The position numbers and the translations under genes were made by a program. Below, piece after piece: positions 35,430 to 44,032 of a stretch of 64,000 nucleotides of DNA (positions are counted from its first letter, which is position 1; each line of letters begins with the position of its first letter). This stretch comes from GCA-2733415 sp049614485 (GTDB taxonomy: Bacteria; Bacteroidota; Bacteroidia; Flavobacteriales; Flavobacteriaceae), in contig JBMZDR010000001.1 in the NCBI GenBank assembly GCA_049614485.1, forward strand, positions 1 through 64,000, given 5' to 3'. The notes below the pieces were generated by a model. It did not search any database and was not told the DNA's origin. It saw nothing but the letters and a program-made list of their open reading frames with translations.

Positions 35430-36578
35430 ATGGTAGTAAATAAAAATTTGTTCAGATGGGTTAGTGTCCTAGTGTCATTTGTGATTGTGTCTCTAATTTT
35501 ATGGAATACCTATACGTTTTTTCAAAACTTTAAAGAGGAAGAGCGCGCTAAGATGAACATTTGGGCGAAAGCTTTTGAAGATGTAAATAATAATGATGAT
35601 TTAAATGCTGTGATTAATGAATTGTCATTGGAAATTTTACAAAGTAATAGTTCTACTCCTATGATTATTGTAAATAACAAAGGCGAATATGATTTACAGA
35701 ATATTGTTGGTTTAGAGGTCAATGATTCTTTAAAAGTTCAAAAATTAATCAACGTTTATGAGGCAGAAAATACCCCTATTGAAGCTAAGTTTAAAGGGGT
35801 GGTATTACAGACAATTTACTACGGAAATTCGCCGCTTATCAATAAGCTAAAATATTACCCTTTGGCGTTGTTGTTAATTTTAATTCTGTTTGGGAGTGTC
35901 ATTTTTTTCTTCTATAAATCTACAAAAAACGCTGTTCAGAACAAACTTTGGGCAGGAATGGCTAAAGAGACAGCGCACCAAATAGGCACCCCTTTATCAT
36001 CATTAATAGGTTGGTTGGAGATATTAAAATCAGAAAATGTTTCTGAAGACACGATTTTTGAAATGGATAAAGATATTTCAAGACTGCAAACCATAACAGA
36101 GCGCTTTTCTAAAATAGGTTCCGTACCGAAATTAGAAAGAAGAAATGTCGTAGAAGAAACGAAGCTAACCTTTGATTATTTGCAATTACGATCATCTAGA
36201 TTAGTGAATTTTAAATTTAAATCAATAGATCAAGAGGTTTATTCAGAGTTAAATTCACAATTATATAGTTGGGCTATAGAAAATTTAATTAAAAATGCTA
36301 TTGACGCAATGAAGGGTGTTGGTGATTTGAATGTTGAAATTAACCAACTTGAAGATGTTGTTTTTATTTCAATTTCTGATACCGGTAAAGGTATTCCAAA
36401 AGCACAATTTTCTAAAATTTTTGAACCTGGTTTTACGAGTAAAAAACGAGGTTGGGGATTAGGGTTGTCTTTGTCTAAACGAATAATTGAAGATTACCAT
36501 AACGGTAGAATAAAAGTGCTGTCTTCCGAAATAGATAAAGGAACTACAATGCAGGTTAAGCTAAAAACCGTTGTTTAG
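35430..36578 (+). CDS. Orphan membrane sensor histidine kinase
   Basis: A 382-residue kinase. Two membrane helices (about 10-30 and 147-166) flank a periplasmic sensor region of about 115 residues. The H box is unusual: KETAHQIGTPLSSLIGW with H183 followed by Q. The ATPase has N (NLIKNAIDAMKG), G1 (DTGKGIP) and G2 (GWGLGLSLSK) boxes. No response regulator is adjacent, so it is an orphan. It is divergent from the flavin-reductase-like gene and converges on the HIT gene with a 5-base gap. Confidence 0.9.
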   Translation: MVVNKNLFRWVSVLVSFVIVSLILWNTYTFFQNFKEEERAKMNIWAKAFEDVNNNDDLNAVINELSLEILQSNSSTPMIIVNNKGEYDLQNIVGLEVNDSLKVQKLINVYEAENTPIEAKFKGVVLQTIYYGNSPLINKLKYYPLALLLILILFGSVIFFFYKSTKNAVQNKLWAGMAKETAHQIGTPLSSLIGWLEILKSENVSEDTIFEMDKDISRLQTITERFSKIGSVPKLERRNVVEETKLTFDYLQLRSSRLVNFKFKSIDQEVYSELNSQLYSWAIENLIKNAIDAMKGVGDLNVEINQLEDVVFISISDTGKGIPKAQFSKIFEPGFTSKKRGWGLGLSLSKRIIEDYHNGRIKVLSSEIDKGTTMQVKLKTVV

Positions 36579-36583
36579 TTGGG

Positions 36584-36973
36584 TTACAATGCTGAGTTGA
36601 TGTTATCAGCAATTTGCTGAAATTCCTCTGAGGTTAACTGTTGTTTTTCAATAAAACGGGCGTCTTCCATTGTGTTTAAGGGGATTAAGTGTACATGTAC
36701 ATGTGGTACTTCTAGTCCAATAACTGACATGCCTACACGCTTGCAATCAACTACGTTTTCAATAGCTTTAGCAACTTTTCTTGAAAATGACATCAATGCT
36801 AAATACTCGTCTTCATTTAAATCAAACAGTTTATTTTCTTCTTTTTTAGGAATGCATAAAGTATGTCCTTTTGCATTTGGGTTGATGTCTAAAAATGCTA
36901 AAAAATCATCAGTTTCTGCAACCTTATAACATGGAATTTCACCTGAAATAATTTTAGTAAATACACTAGCCAT
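36584..36973 (-). CDS. HIT family nucleotide hydrolase
   Basis: A 129-residue histidine-triad protein with the HVHVHLIPL motif; the central histidine forms the AMP adduct. Family members hydrolyse AMP-linked substrates such as aminoacyl-AMP or adenosine phosphoramidates. Length and N terminus (ASVFTKIISGEIPCYKVAET) are those of the bacterial HinT type. It lies 49 bases downstream of greA, probably on its transcript. Confidence 0.93.
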   Translation of the reverse strand: MASVFTKIISGEIPCYKVAETDDFLAFLDINPNAKGHTLCIPKKEENKLFDLNEDEYLALMSFSRKVAKAIENVVDCKRVGMSVIGLEVPHVHVHLIPLNTMEDARFIEKQQLTSEEFQQIADNINSAL

Positions 36974-37022
36974 ACGAATTGATTTAAATTAAAGTAAAAC
37001 TACTTTAAAAGCAGTTGCTTGT

Positions 37023-37499
37023 TTATATTCTAGAAATGTCTAAAATTTCAAATTTTATAATACCATTAGGAACTGTTACTTCTGCTAAGTCACCAACTTT
37101 ACATCCTAACAATCCTTTTCCAATTGGAGAGTTTACAGAAATTTTCCCTGCTTTTAAGTCTGCTTCACTTTCTGCTACTAAAGAATAAACCATCTCCATG
37201 CCGTTCATTTGGTTTTTGATTTTCACTTTAGAGTGAATTAAAACTTTAGAAGTGTCAAGTTGTGATTCGTCAATAATACGCGCATTGGCAACTACATTTT
37301 CCAATTTGGAAATTCGCATTTCCAACATTCCTTGTGCTTCTTTTGCAGCATCATATTCAGCATTTTCAGACAAATCACCTTTATCTCTTGCATCAGCAAT
37401 TGCTTGCGACGCTTTTGGGCGCTCAATATCTCTAAGCTGATTTAATTCGTCTCTTAATTTTTTTAATCCTTCCTCGCTGTAATATGATACATTACTCAT
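37023..37499 (-). CDS. greA: Transcription elongation factor GreA
   Basis: A 158-residue factor that rescues backtracked RNA polymerase by stimulating transcript cleavage. The N-terminal coiled coil (about 1-75) carries the acidic tip DLSENAEYDAAKE, and the C-terminal FKBP-like domain covers about 80-158 (SPIGKGLLGCKVGD). The gene has a consensus -7 element and a hairpin at the predicted 5' end of its leader. Confidence 0.95.
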   Translation of the reverse strand: MSNVSYYSEEGLKKLRDELNQLRDIERPKASQAIADARDKGDLSENAEYDAAKEAQGMLEMRISKLENVVANARIIDESQLDTSKVLIHSKVKIKNQMNGMEMVYSLVAESEADLKAGKISVNSPIGKGLLGCKVGDLAEVTVPNGIIKFEILDISRI

Positions 37500-37543
37500 A
37501 ACATCTATTTTTTAATCCTTTTATTCTAATACTAAAACATAAA

Positions 37544-37566
37544 AAATCCCGTTAAAAACAGGATTT
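37544..37566 (-). promoter_or_regulatory. Stem-loop at the 5' end of the greA leader
   Basis: On the minus strand AAATCC-GTT pairs with AAC-GGATTT (one mismatch) around a 3-base loop, followed by six Ts. The TSS predicted from the -7 element at 37574-37581 falls within 1-3 bases of the stem. It looks like a terminator at the very start of the greA message and may be an attenuator or a stabilising 5' hairpin. It could also stop antisense read-through from arfB. Confidence 0.5.
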
Positions 37567-37573
37567 CTACTAA

Positions 37574-37581
37574 CAAATATA
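37574..37581 (-). promoter_or_regulatory. -7 element of greA
   Basis: On the minus strand TATATTTG matches TAnnTTTG exactly; predicted start near 37568, giving a leader of about 70 bases. No TTTG at the standard spacing. Confidence 0.5.
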
Positions 37582-37601
37582 ATAAATTTTAGCATTTATT
37601 G

Positions 37602-37609
37602 TACTTTTG
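37602..37609 (+). promoter_or_regulatory. -7 element of the Rieske-like lipoprotein gene
   Basis: TACTTTTG fits TAnnTTTG, 21 bases before the ATG at 37631. It is only 20 bases from the oppositely oriented greA element, so the two genes share a compact divergent promoter region. Confidence 0.45.
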
Positions 37610-37630
37610 AATTCATTAAAAATTGAGTAT

Positions 37631-38071
37631 ATGAAAAAGGTCTTGCTATTTATTTTTACAGTGTTACTAATGGTAAGTTGTAATAAAGAAGATGTATCTC
37701 AAAATGGCTGTGTAAGTAATTTGTTGCCAAATTACGGTTTTGATACCGGTTCAGAAATAAACTTAAATTTACCGTTTTATAGTGGGTTACAGTTTGCGGG
37801 AAACTCATTGTACATTAGTGGTTACGGTGTTAAAGGTATTTATTTGTACAATACAGGAAGTTCTATAGTAGCTTTTGAGGCTAGTGATCCTGCGCATGAA
37901 CCAAATTCGTGTTCTGGAATGACTATTTCAGGTATTGAATTGACGTGTGAGTGTGGTGATGGTAATTCTTATGAGTTGTTAACTGGGCAGCAAACTCAAG
38001 GTGGCACAGGCAATTGCTTAAGGGCTTATAGGGCAGAAAAAAACGGGTCAATTGTTCAGGTTTACAATTAA
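37631..38071 (+). CDS. Lipoprotein with degenerate Rieske-like domain
   Basis: A 146-residue lipoprotein with lipobox LMVSC (C17). The rest reads like a Rieske fold: VAFEASDPAHEPNSC followed by LTCECGDGNSYELLTG and GNCLRAYRAE. The aligned ligand boxes have DPAH instead of CxH and CECGDG instead of CPCHGS. The histidine ligand of box 2 is thus gone, and a normal 2Fe-2S centre is unlikely. Six cysteines remain (C17, 27, 94, 106, 108, 129). The start is the ATG at 37631; a TTG at 37607 overlaps the promoter. Fold assignment is moderate. Confidence 0.7.
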   Translation: MKKVLLFIFTVLLMVSCNKEDVSQNGCVSNLLPNYGFDTGSEINLNLPFYSGLQFAGNSLYISGYGVKGIYLYNTGSSIVAFEASDPAHEPNSCSGMTISGIELTCECGDGNSYELLTGQQTQGGTGNCLRAYRAEKNGSIVQVYN

Positions 38072-38076
38072 CCTTA

Positions 38077-38484
38077 TCACAAATCTATTGGAGGTTTTCT
38101 TCTGTTATTCTTTTTTTCAGAATTATATTGTTTGTTTTTCAGTCGTTTTCGAATAACACTTTTTGGTACTTTCGTTTCTAATCTTTTTTTAGGAATTACC
38201 AAACCAGTTTTCAAAAGCGTATAAAGACGTTTAATAGCTAAATCTTTGTTTTTATGCTGGCTTCTACTTTCTGAACATTGTAAAAGCAACGCCCCGTCTT
38301 TAGTGAGTTTGCTTTTTATTTTTTGAAGTAAAATATTTTTTTCTTGGTCAGAAAGCCCAGCTGATGTCAAGAGGGGAAAAGTGATTTCTATTTTAGAAGA
38401 TACTTTGTTAACGTGTTGCCCTCCTGCACCTGAGCTTCTTACAGCCTTAAATGTGCATTCTTGTATGATAATATCAAAATTCAA
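38077..38484 (-). CDS. arfB: Peptidyl-tRNA hydrolase ArfB (ribosome rescue)
   Basis: A 135-residue release-factor-like protein with the catalytic GGQ at 21-23 (SSGAGGQHVNKVSSKIEI) and a basic C-terminal tail (KKRLETKVPKSVIRKRLKNK) that enters the mRNA channel. It frees ribosomes stalled on non-stop mRNA. The start is TTG at 38484, embedded in a TTGA overlap with the DUF4301 stop; no other in-frame start precedes GGQ. Confidence 0.93.
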   Translation of the reverse strand: MNFDIIIQECTFKAVRSSGAGGQHVNKVSSKIEITFPLLTSAGLSDQEKNILLQKIKSKLTKDGALLLQCSESRSQHKNKDLAIKRLYTLLKTGLVIPKKRLETKVPKSVIRKRLKNKQYNSEKKNNRRKPPIDL

Positions 38485-40025
38485 TTATGCTGATGTGAAG
38501 ATTTTAATAAATCGTTGACATTTTTTACCGGATTAAATGTGCTTAACGGCACTTCTATGAAGATGGTGTTCCAATTACTCATTGCACCATTCCATAGTCC
38601 TGGTAATTCCAAAGCTTTCAAGCGTTTTCCTAAACGTGTTTTTGATGAAATAAAACCCGTATTAGGGTCCGTAAAGTTCAATAGGTTAAATGTATCGCCT
38701 TTGTAGTTTTTAACAGCACAAACTAGGTCTACAGGGTTAAAGTGTGTTGCTTTTTTTTGAATCTTTTTTTGTTGTTTATTTTCCGTATCAATTTGTGCGC
38801 TTTCTACTATTTGTAAACTAATTGTTCCATTTTCATTTTTAACCCAAAATGGTCCACCCCCTGGTTCTCCTTCATTTTTTACCATTCCACAAACTCTTAT
38901 AGGCCTGTTTAATTTGTTTACTAAATATTCAATTTGATATTTTTTTGAATATTTTTCAAACTCAGGGTTAATAACAACATTTAAATTATTGCTTAAAAAG
39001 TTAGCAATAGAAATAATGTCTGTTTCTGAAATTTCAATTTGCTCTAATGTTTTTAAATGATTAAAAATTAGCTCTTGATTTTTTAATAACACCCCACCAA
39101 GAATTTTTTTATAAACAACAACATCCTGTTTTAACTCTGGAGTAACAACATTATCAATGTTTTTTATAAAAATTAGATCTTCCTCGATGTCATTAAGGTT
39201 TTCAATTAAAGCGCCATGACCAGAAGGACGAAATAGTAATTCGTTAGTATCTTCCCTAAAAAAATCATTGTTAGGTGTAACAGCTATTGTGTTAGTTTTT
39301 TGCTTTTGATATGAGAAGCTAACGTCAAAGTTAGTATTGGTTTTTTCTGTGACCTGTTGTTGAATAGCATTTAATTCATCTTTAAATTTTGAAATGTGTT
39401 CTTCAGAAATAGTAAAGTGTAATTTTGCTTTTCCGTTGTTTGAAGCATACTCTGCGGCTTCATATAGATGTTCTTTAAAAGCTGTAGAGCTCTCTCTTCG
39501 ATACTTGTGAAAAGGCAATAACCCTTTTGGGAGTTTGCCATAGTTTAGCTTGTTTTCATCTAGCATGGTTTTGATGAAAACAACAATTTTCTTATCAACG
39601 TCATACTGGTTGTAGTCTGCAGGAACAGCATTTAATATTTCTGAAAAAAAAGGCATTTTTTCCATTCCAATTATAAATAATGCTAATTCCGGAGTTTTGT
39701 TTTTGTTTATATAAGCATTGATTGATTCTTGTTTAGGGTCATACCCTTTTAAAAATTCAAATAAAAACTTAAACATTCGTGTTGCAGCTCCTGAAGCTGG
39801 TACAAATTTTAAAATAGAAACGTTAGCCTTGTTAGATTCGTAAAAATTTAAAAAAAAGTCTTCTTCTTTCTTACTTAATTTTAATATACCATTGCCAATA
39901 GTTGCTGCGTCTTTTAAATTTATAGGTCTAATTCCAGCTTCAAAACATTGAAGTTGAGACATGACTTGTTCAACGGTTAATCCGTTTGAATGTATCTGAT
40001 TGATATCTTTTTTTGTAAAAATCAC
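38481..40025 (-). CDS. DUF4301 family protein
   Basis: A 514-residue protein of DUF4301, a Bacteroidota family. The segment FVPASGAATRMFK and later RPSGHGALIENLND resemble sugar-nucleotidyltransferase phosphate-binding loops, so a nucleotide-binding role is possible, but no activity is known. The start is GTG at 40025 (MIFTKKDINQIH); the next in-frame Met is at residue 21. It overlaps arfB by 4 bases. Confidence 0.82.
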   Translation of the reverse strand: MIFTKKDINQIHSNGLTVEQVMSQLQCFEAGIRPINLKDAATIGNGILKLSKKEEDFFLNFYESNKANVSILKFVPASGAATRMFKFLFEFLKGYDPKQESINAYINKNKTPELALFIIGMEKMPFFSEILNAVPADYNQYDVDKKIVVFIKTMLDENKLNYGKLPKGLLPFHKYRRESSTAFKEHLYEAAEYASNNGKAKLHFTISEEHISKFKDELNAIQQQVTEKTNTNFDVSFSYQKQKTNTIAVTPNNDFFREDTNELLFRPSGHGALIENLNDIEEDLIFIKNIDNVVTPELKQDVVVYKKILGGVLLKNQELIFNHLKTLEQIEISETDIISIANFLSNNLNVVINPEFEKYSKKYQIEYLVNKLNRPIRVCGMVKNEGEPGGGPFWVKNENGTISLQIVESAQIDTENKQQKKIQKKATHFNPVDLVCAVKNYKGDTFNLLNFTDPNTGFISSKTRLGKRLKALELPGLWNGAMSNWNTIFIEVPLSTFNPVKNVNDLLKSSHQHN

Positions 40026-40115
40026 TTAATTGACTTGTGTTTAAATAGTTCTTGCAAAATAAGCTAAATATTTAAAATAGTTAGGTGTTACAAGTGTAGA
40101 GTTGTTGAAATAAGG

Positions 40116-41090
40116 TTAGTTGCGTTGGTAAACTTTCATTTTTAAGCCCATGCCATAATTATTTAAGCCTTCGGCTAATAATTTTGAACGCTGTATGTTT
40201 TGTTTTTCATACCTAATCCACTTATTATTATCTAGAAATATTCGTTTAATAAAGGTTCTTTTTTCAGAAATTTCATTTGTAAAGGGTAATAAAGGGCGAA
40301 AGGTAGTGGAAACTTTTACAATACCTCTACGAGTTTTTACTTCTTGATATTTTTTGTTAGGTAATAATTTACCTTGCTTGTCCGTGTATCCTAATATCTG
40401 TATAGAAACAAAAATGCCAGATTTAGGAATAAAAATATCATTTTCTGTAATGTCCAATTCAAACACCGATTCACTTTTTTCAGTCACCCTAAAAATGATC
40501 TTTTCATAGCTTAAGATATCGCCAGGAAAACCGTTGTTGTTTTCATAAAAGTGGACTTTAAAAAGCGTAGAGAATGGGCGTTTTTTAGCAGTAGATTTTT
40601 TGCGCTCTTTCCAGTTGGAAGCTTCGGTTTTTATAGGTAAATAGAGCTTGGTGATTTGTTTTGGTTTTTGATTTTTATTTGAAAAAAATACCGCTATCTC
40701 AGATTCTATTGTAGGCAGCCAACATTTAAAATAGTCTTCATGAAGCGTTGGCTTTATGTGTTCTATTTTAAACTTTCCAGTTGGTTTAACTTGTACGATA
40801 ACCTCTTGAAGTTGTTCGGGTAAAGATTCTAAAAAAATAACACTTGGAAGTTTTTCGGTAGCAATTTTAAGCTCCTTATAGCCTAATGATGAAATATAGA
40901 GTGTGTCAATATCTTGATAGAGTTTTTTTGTAAAGATGAACTTTCCGTCATCATCAGCAAATATTCCATTTCCGTTTCCAAAAGAAACAGTGGCATAAGA
41001 AATTGGAAAATTAGTTTCGGTATCTTGAATTGTTACTTGACAGTGTGCTGTACTGAATATAAAACAGGTAAAGATGAGTATTAATTTCAT
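40116..41090 (-). CDS. Secreted protein with carboxypeptidase-regulatory-like domain
   Basis: A 324-residue protein with a signal peptide (MKLILIFTCFIFSTAHC) and an N-terminal CarboxypepD-reg-like beta sandwich (about 18-95; ISYATVSFGNGNGIFADDDG, ISSLGYKEL). The remaining 220 residues are beta-rich and I do not recognise them. Proteins like this are common in Bacteroidota envelopes. It lies 39 bases downstream of the GGGP synthase gene. Confidence 0.75.
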   Translation of the reverse strand: MKLILIFTCFIFSTAHCQVTIQDTETNFPISYATVSFGNGNGIFADDDGKFIFTKKLYQDIDTLYISSLGYKELKIATEKLPSVIFLESLPEQLQEVIVQVKPTGKFKIEHIKPTLHEDYFKCWLPTIESEIAVFFSNKNQKPKQITKLYLPIKTEASNWKERKKSTAKKRPFSTLFKVHFYENNNGFPGDILSYEKIIFRVTEKSESVFELDITENDIFIPKSGIFVSIQILGYTDKQGKLLPNKKYQEVKTRRGIVKVSTTFRPLLPFTNEISEKRTFIKRIFLDNNKWIRYEKQNIQRSKLLAEGLNNYGMGLKMKVYQRN

Positions 41091-41129
41091 GATACGTTGT
41101 TGAAGGTTTTATGTTTAAAGGACTAAAAG

Positions 41130-41852
41130 TTAATGTATATTTTCCAGAAAACCATGATTTTCTTCAAAAGCTGTTCCAATAACGATCATGTCGGCCCCAG
41201 CATTATAACTGTCTTTTATTTGAGAATTACTGCGTAATCCACCTCCAACGATTAAAGGGATGTTTAGTGATTTTGAAACTTCGGAAATCATTTTTGTTGG
41301 CACTGGTGATTTTGCTCCAGACCCCGCTTCAAGATACATAAGTTGCTTTCCGGAATACTCTCCTGCTAATGCTGTATATGTAGCAGCTTCAATGTCTGAG
41401 TGTTCTATAGGTGTTGTTTTGCTTACTCTTTGAACTGCAGTTTCTACACCTCCGTTAATGAGTATGTATCCAGTAGGTATAATTTCAAGAGTGCTTTTTT
41501 GTAATAAAGGGGCAGCTTTTACATGTTGTTCAATTAAGTATTCTGGATTTCTGCCAGAAAGTAAGCTTAAAAAAAGAATGCCATCAGCGGCATCAGTAAT
41601 TTGATTTGTGTTGCCTGGAAATAAGATAAGAGGAAGGTAAGTGTGCTTTTTAATTTCTACAGCAATTAATTGAGTTTGGTTATTGGCTACAATACTTCCG
41701 CCTAAAAATATATGTGTAGCTGGGCTAGAGTTTATTTTTAAAACAAGGTTTTTTAAAGATTCAACTTTAAGCTTGTCAGGGTCTAATAATATAGCGAGTA
41801 GCTTTCGTTTTTCTGTTTTCGCCTTAAGAATCTCCTTATAAATTTGCTGCAT
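41130..41852 (-). CDS. Geranylgeranylglyceryl/heptaprenylglyceryl phosphate synthase (PcrB/GGGPS family)
   Basis: A 240-residue TIM-barrel prenyltransferase joining a polyprenyl diphosphate to sn-glycerol-1-phosphate, the ether linkage chemistry typical of archaeal lipids. Conserved blocks are LLDPDK, LGGS, PLILFPGN, YLEAGSGA and VGGGLRS. Bacteroidota members are known to have this activity, but the final lipid is unclear. Its ATG overlaps the stop of the upstream phosphopantetheinyl transferase by one base. Confidence 0.9.
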   Translation of the reverse strand: MQQIYKEILKAKTEKRKLLAILLDPDKLKVESLKNLVLKINSSPATHIFLGGSIVANNQTQLIAVEIKKHTYLPLILFPGNTNQITDAADGILFLSLLSGRNPEYLIEQHVKAAPLLQKSTLEIIPTGYILINGGVETAVQRVSKTTPIEHSDIEAATYTALAGEYSGKQLMYLEAGSGAKSPVPTKMISEVSKSLNIPLIVGGGLRSNSQIKDSYNAGADMIVIGTAFEENHGFLENIH

Positions 41853-42484
41853 TATAATTTGTTTTCATTTGTAGCATATACCAATGTATAACCATCAAAA
41901 ATATCAAAATAAATAGAATAGCTTTCTCTAAATGGGGGTTTTATAATATGTCCCATTGTTTTTTTACGGTATAAGTTAAAAGCGTCAATAGGGAGGTGTT
42001 TAATGAATAATAAGCCGCCATCAGGATGGATTTTAAACAAACTTTCTTTTGCACCCCAAATAACGGTAAGTTGCTCGGTTAAATATTCGTCAGTCAAATA
42101 ATCAGCCTCTTTCCCAATAAATTTTGAGGCAATACGTTGAATTTTAGCTCTGTTTTTTTCAATATCAACTCCAATTTCAGTGTCAGAAATAGCTATTACA
42201 GAAAATTCAAACGAGTGTGAAATAGTAATATTTCTTCCGTCTTTTAAATGTGGTTTCCCATCTTCAGTGTAATACATGTCAAAATCTGATAAGCCGGCAA
42301 CTTCCAATAATTTACGAACGGCTAAGAACCCTTTTTTATGAGACTCTGATCGCATGCTAAAAATTCTGTTCTGGCTATGTTCATTTAATAAAATAGATGC
42401 TTCTAAATCTGATAAAGATTCATCTATTTTCCATATAAATAGAGAGGTGGTGGAGTTGTGTGTAATTGTCTTGTATAAGGGCAT
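41852..42484 (-). CDS. 4'-phosphopantetheinyl transferase superfamily protein
   Basis: A 210-residue Sfp-type enzyme that moves phosphopantetheine from CoA onto carrier proteins. The Mg2+-binding GVDIE and the WGAKESLFK helix are both present; the N-terminal pseudo-half is also intact. With no carrier-protein gene adjacent, the target may be the fatty-acid ACP or a PKS/NRPS elsewhere. It is first of a minus-strand set with the GGGP synthase. Confidence 0.9.
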   Translation of the reverse strand: MPLYKTITHNSTTSLFIWKIDESLSDLEASILLNEHSQNRIFSMRSESHKKGFLAVRKLLEVAGLSDFDMYYTEDGKPHLKDGRNITISHSFEFSVIAISDTEIGVDIEKNRAKIQRIASKFIGKEADYLTDEYLTEQLTVIWGAKESLFKIHPDGGLLFIKHLPIDAFNLYRKKTMGHIIKPPFRESYSIYFDIFDGYTLVYATNENKL

Positions 42485-42556
42485 TTATAATAGTATTGTC
42501 TCTTGTTGTGTATGTTAGAATATTGTGAAACCTAGTGGTTTTTAAAAGTTATTATG

Positions 42557-42564
42557 TATCTTTG
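42557..42564 (+). promoter_or_regulatory. -7 element upstream of ahcY
   Basis: TATCTTTG fits TAnnTTTG, giving a leader of about 73 bases that contains a weak CCTAC/GTAGG stem-loop. No TTTG at the usual spacing. Confidence 0.45.
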
Positions 42565-42642
42565 CACACGCAAAAATTGCTATATAACAAACCTACATAA
42601 TTTTTTAGTAGGGATTATAAAAATAAAACAAAACAGCAAATT

Positions 42643-43959
42643 ATGAGTACAAAAACAGCTGCATATGTTCCGTATAAAGTTAAAGATATTTCTTTAGCAG
42701 ATTGGGGAAGAAAAGAAATTGAATTAGCAGAAGCAGAAATGCCTGGGTTAATGTCTTTAAGAGAAGAGTATAAAAATGAACAACCGTTAAAAGGTGCACG
42801 TATTGCAGGTTGTTTGCATATGACAATTCAAACTGCTGTTTTAATTGAAACATTACAGGCTTTAGGTGCAGAAGTAACATGGAGTTCTTGTAATATTTTT
42901 TCTACACAAGATCAAGCAGCCGCTGCAATTGCAGGAGCAGGAACAGCAGTGTATGCATGGAAGGGGTTAACCGAAGAAGAATTTGATTGGTGTATAGAGC
43001 AGACATTGTTTTTTGGTGAAGATAGAAAGCCATTAAATATGATTTTAGATGATGGTGGAGATTTAACAAATATGGTGTTAGATAAATATCCTGAGTTAGC
43101 TGCAGGAATCAATGGTCTTTCTGAAGAAACGACTACTGGAGTTCATAGGTTGTACGAAAGAGTAAAAAACGGAACATTGCCAATGCCAGCAATTAACGTA
43201 AATGATTCTGTAACAAAATCTAAGTTTGATAATAAATACGGTTGTAAGGAATCTGCAGTTGATGCAATTCGTCGTGCTACTGATATTATGTTAGCTGGTA
43301 AACGTGTAACTGTTTGTGGTTATGGTGATGTTGGAAAAGGAACAGCGGCTTCTTTTAAAGGTGCAGGAAGTATTGTAACTGTAACTGAAATTGACCCTAT
43401 TTGTGCGTTACAAGCGGCAATGGATGGTTTTGAGGTTAAGAAATTAGAAACAGTTGTTGGTAATTCTGATATTATCATTACAACTACTGGAAACAAAGAT
43501 ATTATTCAAGGACGTCATTTCGAAGCAATGAAAGACAAGGTTATCGTTTGTAATATTGGTCATTTTGATAATGAAATTGACATGGCTTGGTTAAATGAAA
43601 ACCATGGAAATACGAAAGATACAATTAAGCCTCAAGTTGATAAATATAACCTAAACGGAAAAGACATTATTGTTTTAGCTGAAGGTCGTTTAGTGAACTT
43701 AGGTTGTGCTACAGGTCACCCTAGTTTTGTGATGTCTAATTCATTTACAAACCAAACTTTAGCGCAAATAGAACTTTGGAAAAATGCTGATGCATACAAA
43801 AATGATGTTTATATGTTACCAAAACATTTAGATGAAAAAGTAGCAAAATTACACTTGGCTAAAATTGGTGTAGAACTTACTGAGTTACGTGAAGATCAAG
43901 CGTCTTATATTGGTGTAACAGTTGAAGGGCCATATAAGCCAGAGCATTACAGGTACTAG
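42643..43959 (+). CDS. ahcY: Adenosylhomocysteinase
   Basis: S-adenosylhomocysteine hydrolase, 438 residues, which splits SAH to adenosine and homocysteine and so relieves product inhibition of methyltransferases. The NAD-binding loop is VCGYGDVGKGTAASFKGAG. Substrate blocks include HMTIQTAV, SSCNIFSTQDQAAAAI and the C-terminal EGPYKPEHYRY. Single-gene unit with its own promoter element and a strong terminator. Confidence 0.97.
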   Translation: MSTKTAAYVPYKVKDISLADWGRKEIELAEAEMPGLMSLREEYKNEQPLKGARIAGCLHMTIQTAVLIETLQALGAEVTWSSCNIFSTQDQAAAAIAGAGTAVYAWKGLTEEEFDWCIEQTLFFGEDRKPLNMILDDGGDLTNMVLDKYPELAAGINGLSEETTTGVHRLYERVKNGTLPMPAINVNDSVTKSKFDNKYGCKESAVDAIRRATDIMLAGKRVTVCGYGDVGKGTAASFKGAGSIVTVTEIDPICALQAAMDGFEVKKLETVVGNSDIIITTTGNKDIIQGRHFEAMKDKVIVCNIGHFDNEIDMAWLNENHGNTKDTIKPQVDKYNLNGKDIIVLAEGRLVNLGCATGHPSFVMSNSFTNQTLAQIELWKNADAYKNDVYMLPKHLDEKVAKLHLAKIGVELTELREDQASYIGVTVEGPYKPEHYRY

Positions 43960-43974
43960 TTGTACGCTTATAGA

Positions 43975-44016
43975 CAATAAAAAAGCCCTGAACTTTAGTT
44001 CAGGGCTTTTTTATTG
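43975..44016. terminator. Bidirectional terminator between ahcY and hemD
   Basis: A perfect 19-bp stem (43975-43993 with 43998-44016) around a 4-base loop with A and T runs on either side. It ends the converging ahcY and hemD transcripts. Confidence 0.92.
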
Positions 44017-44032
44017 ATTTATTAATAAGGTT

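Noticed and set aside
37607..38071. Longer lipoprotein starting at TTG 37607
   Set aside because: It would place extra residues before the lipobox signal peptide and overlaps the -7 element.
42565..42642. Possible SAM/SAH riboswitch in the ahcY leader
   Set aside because: Only a weak 5-bp stem-loop is visible; the conserved cores of known SAH or SAM riboswitches are not seen.
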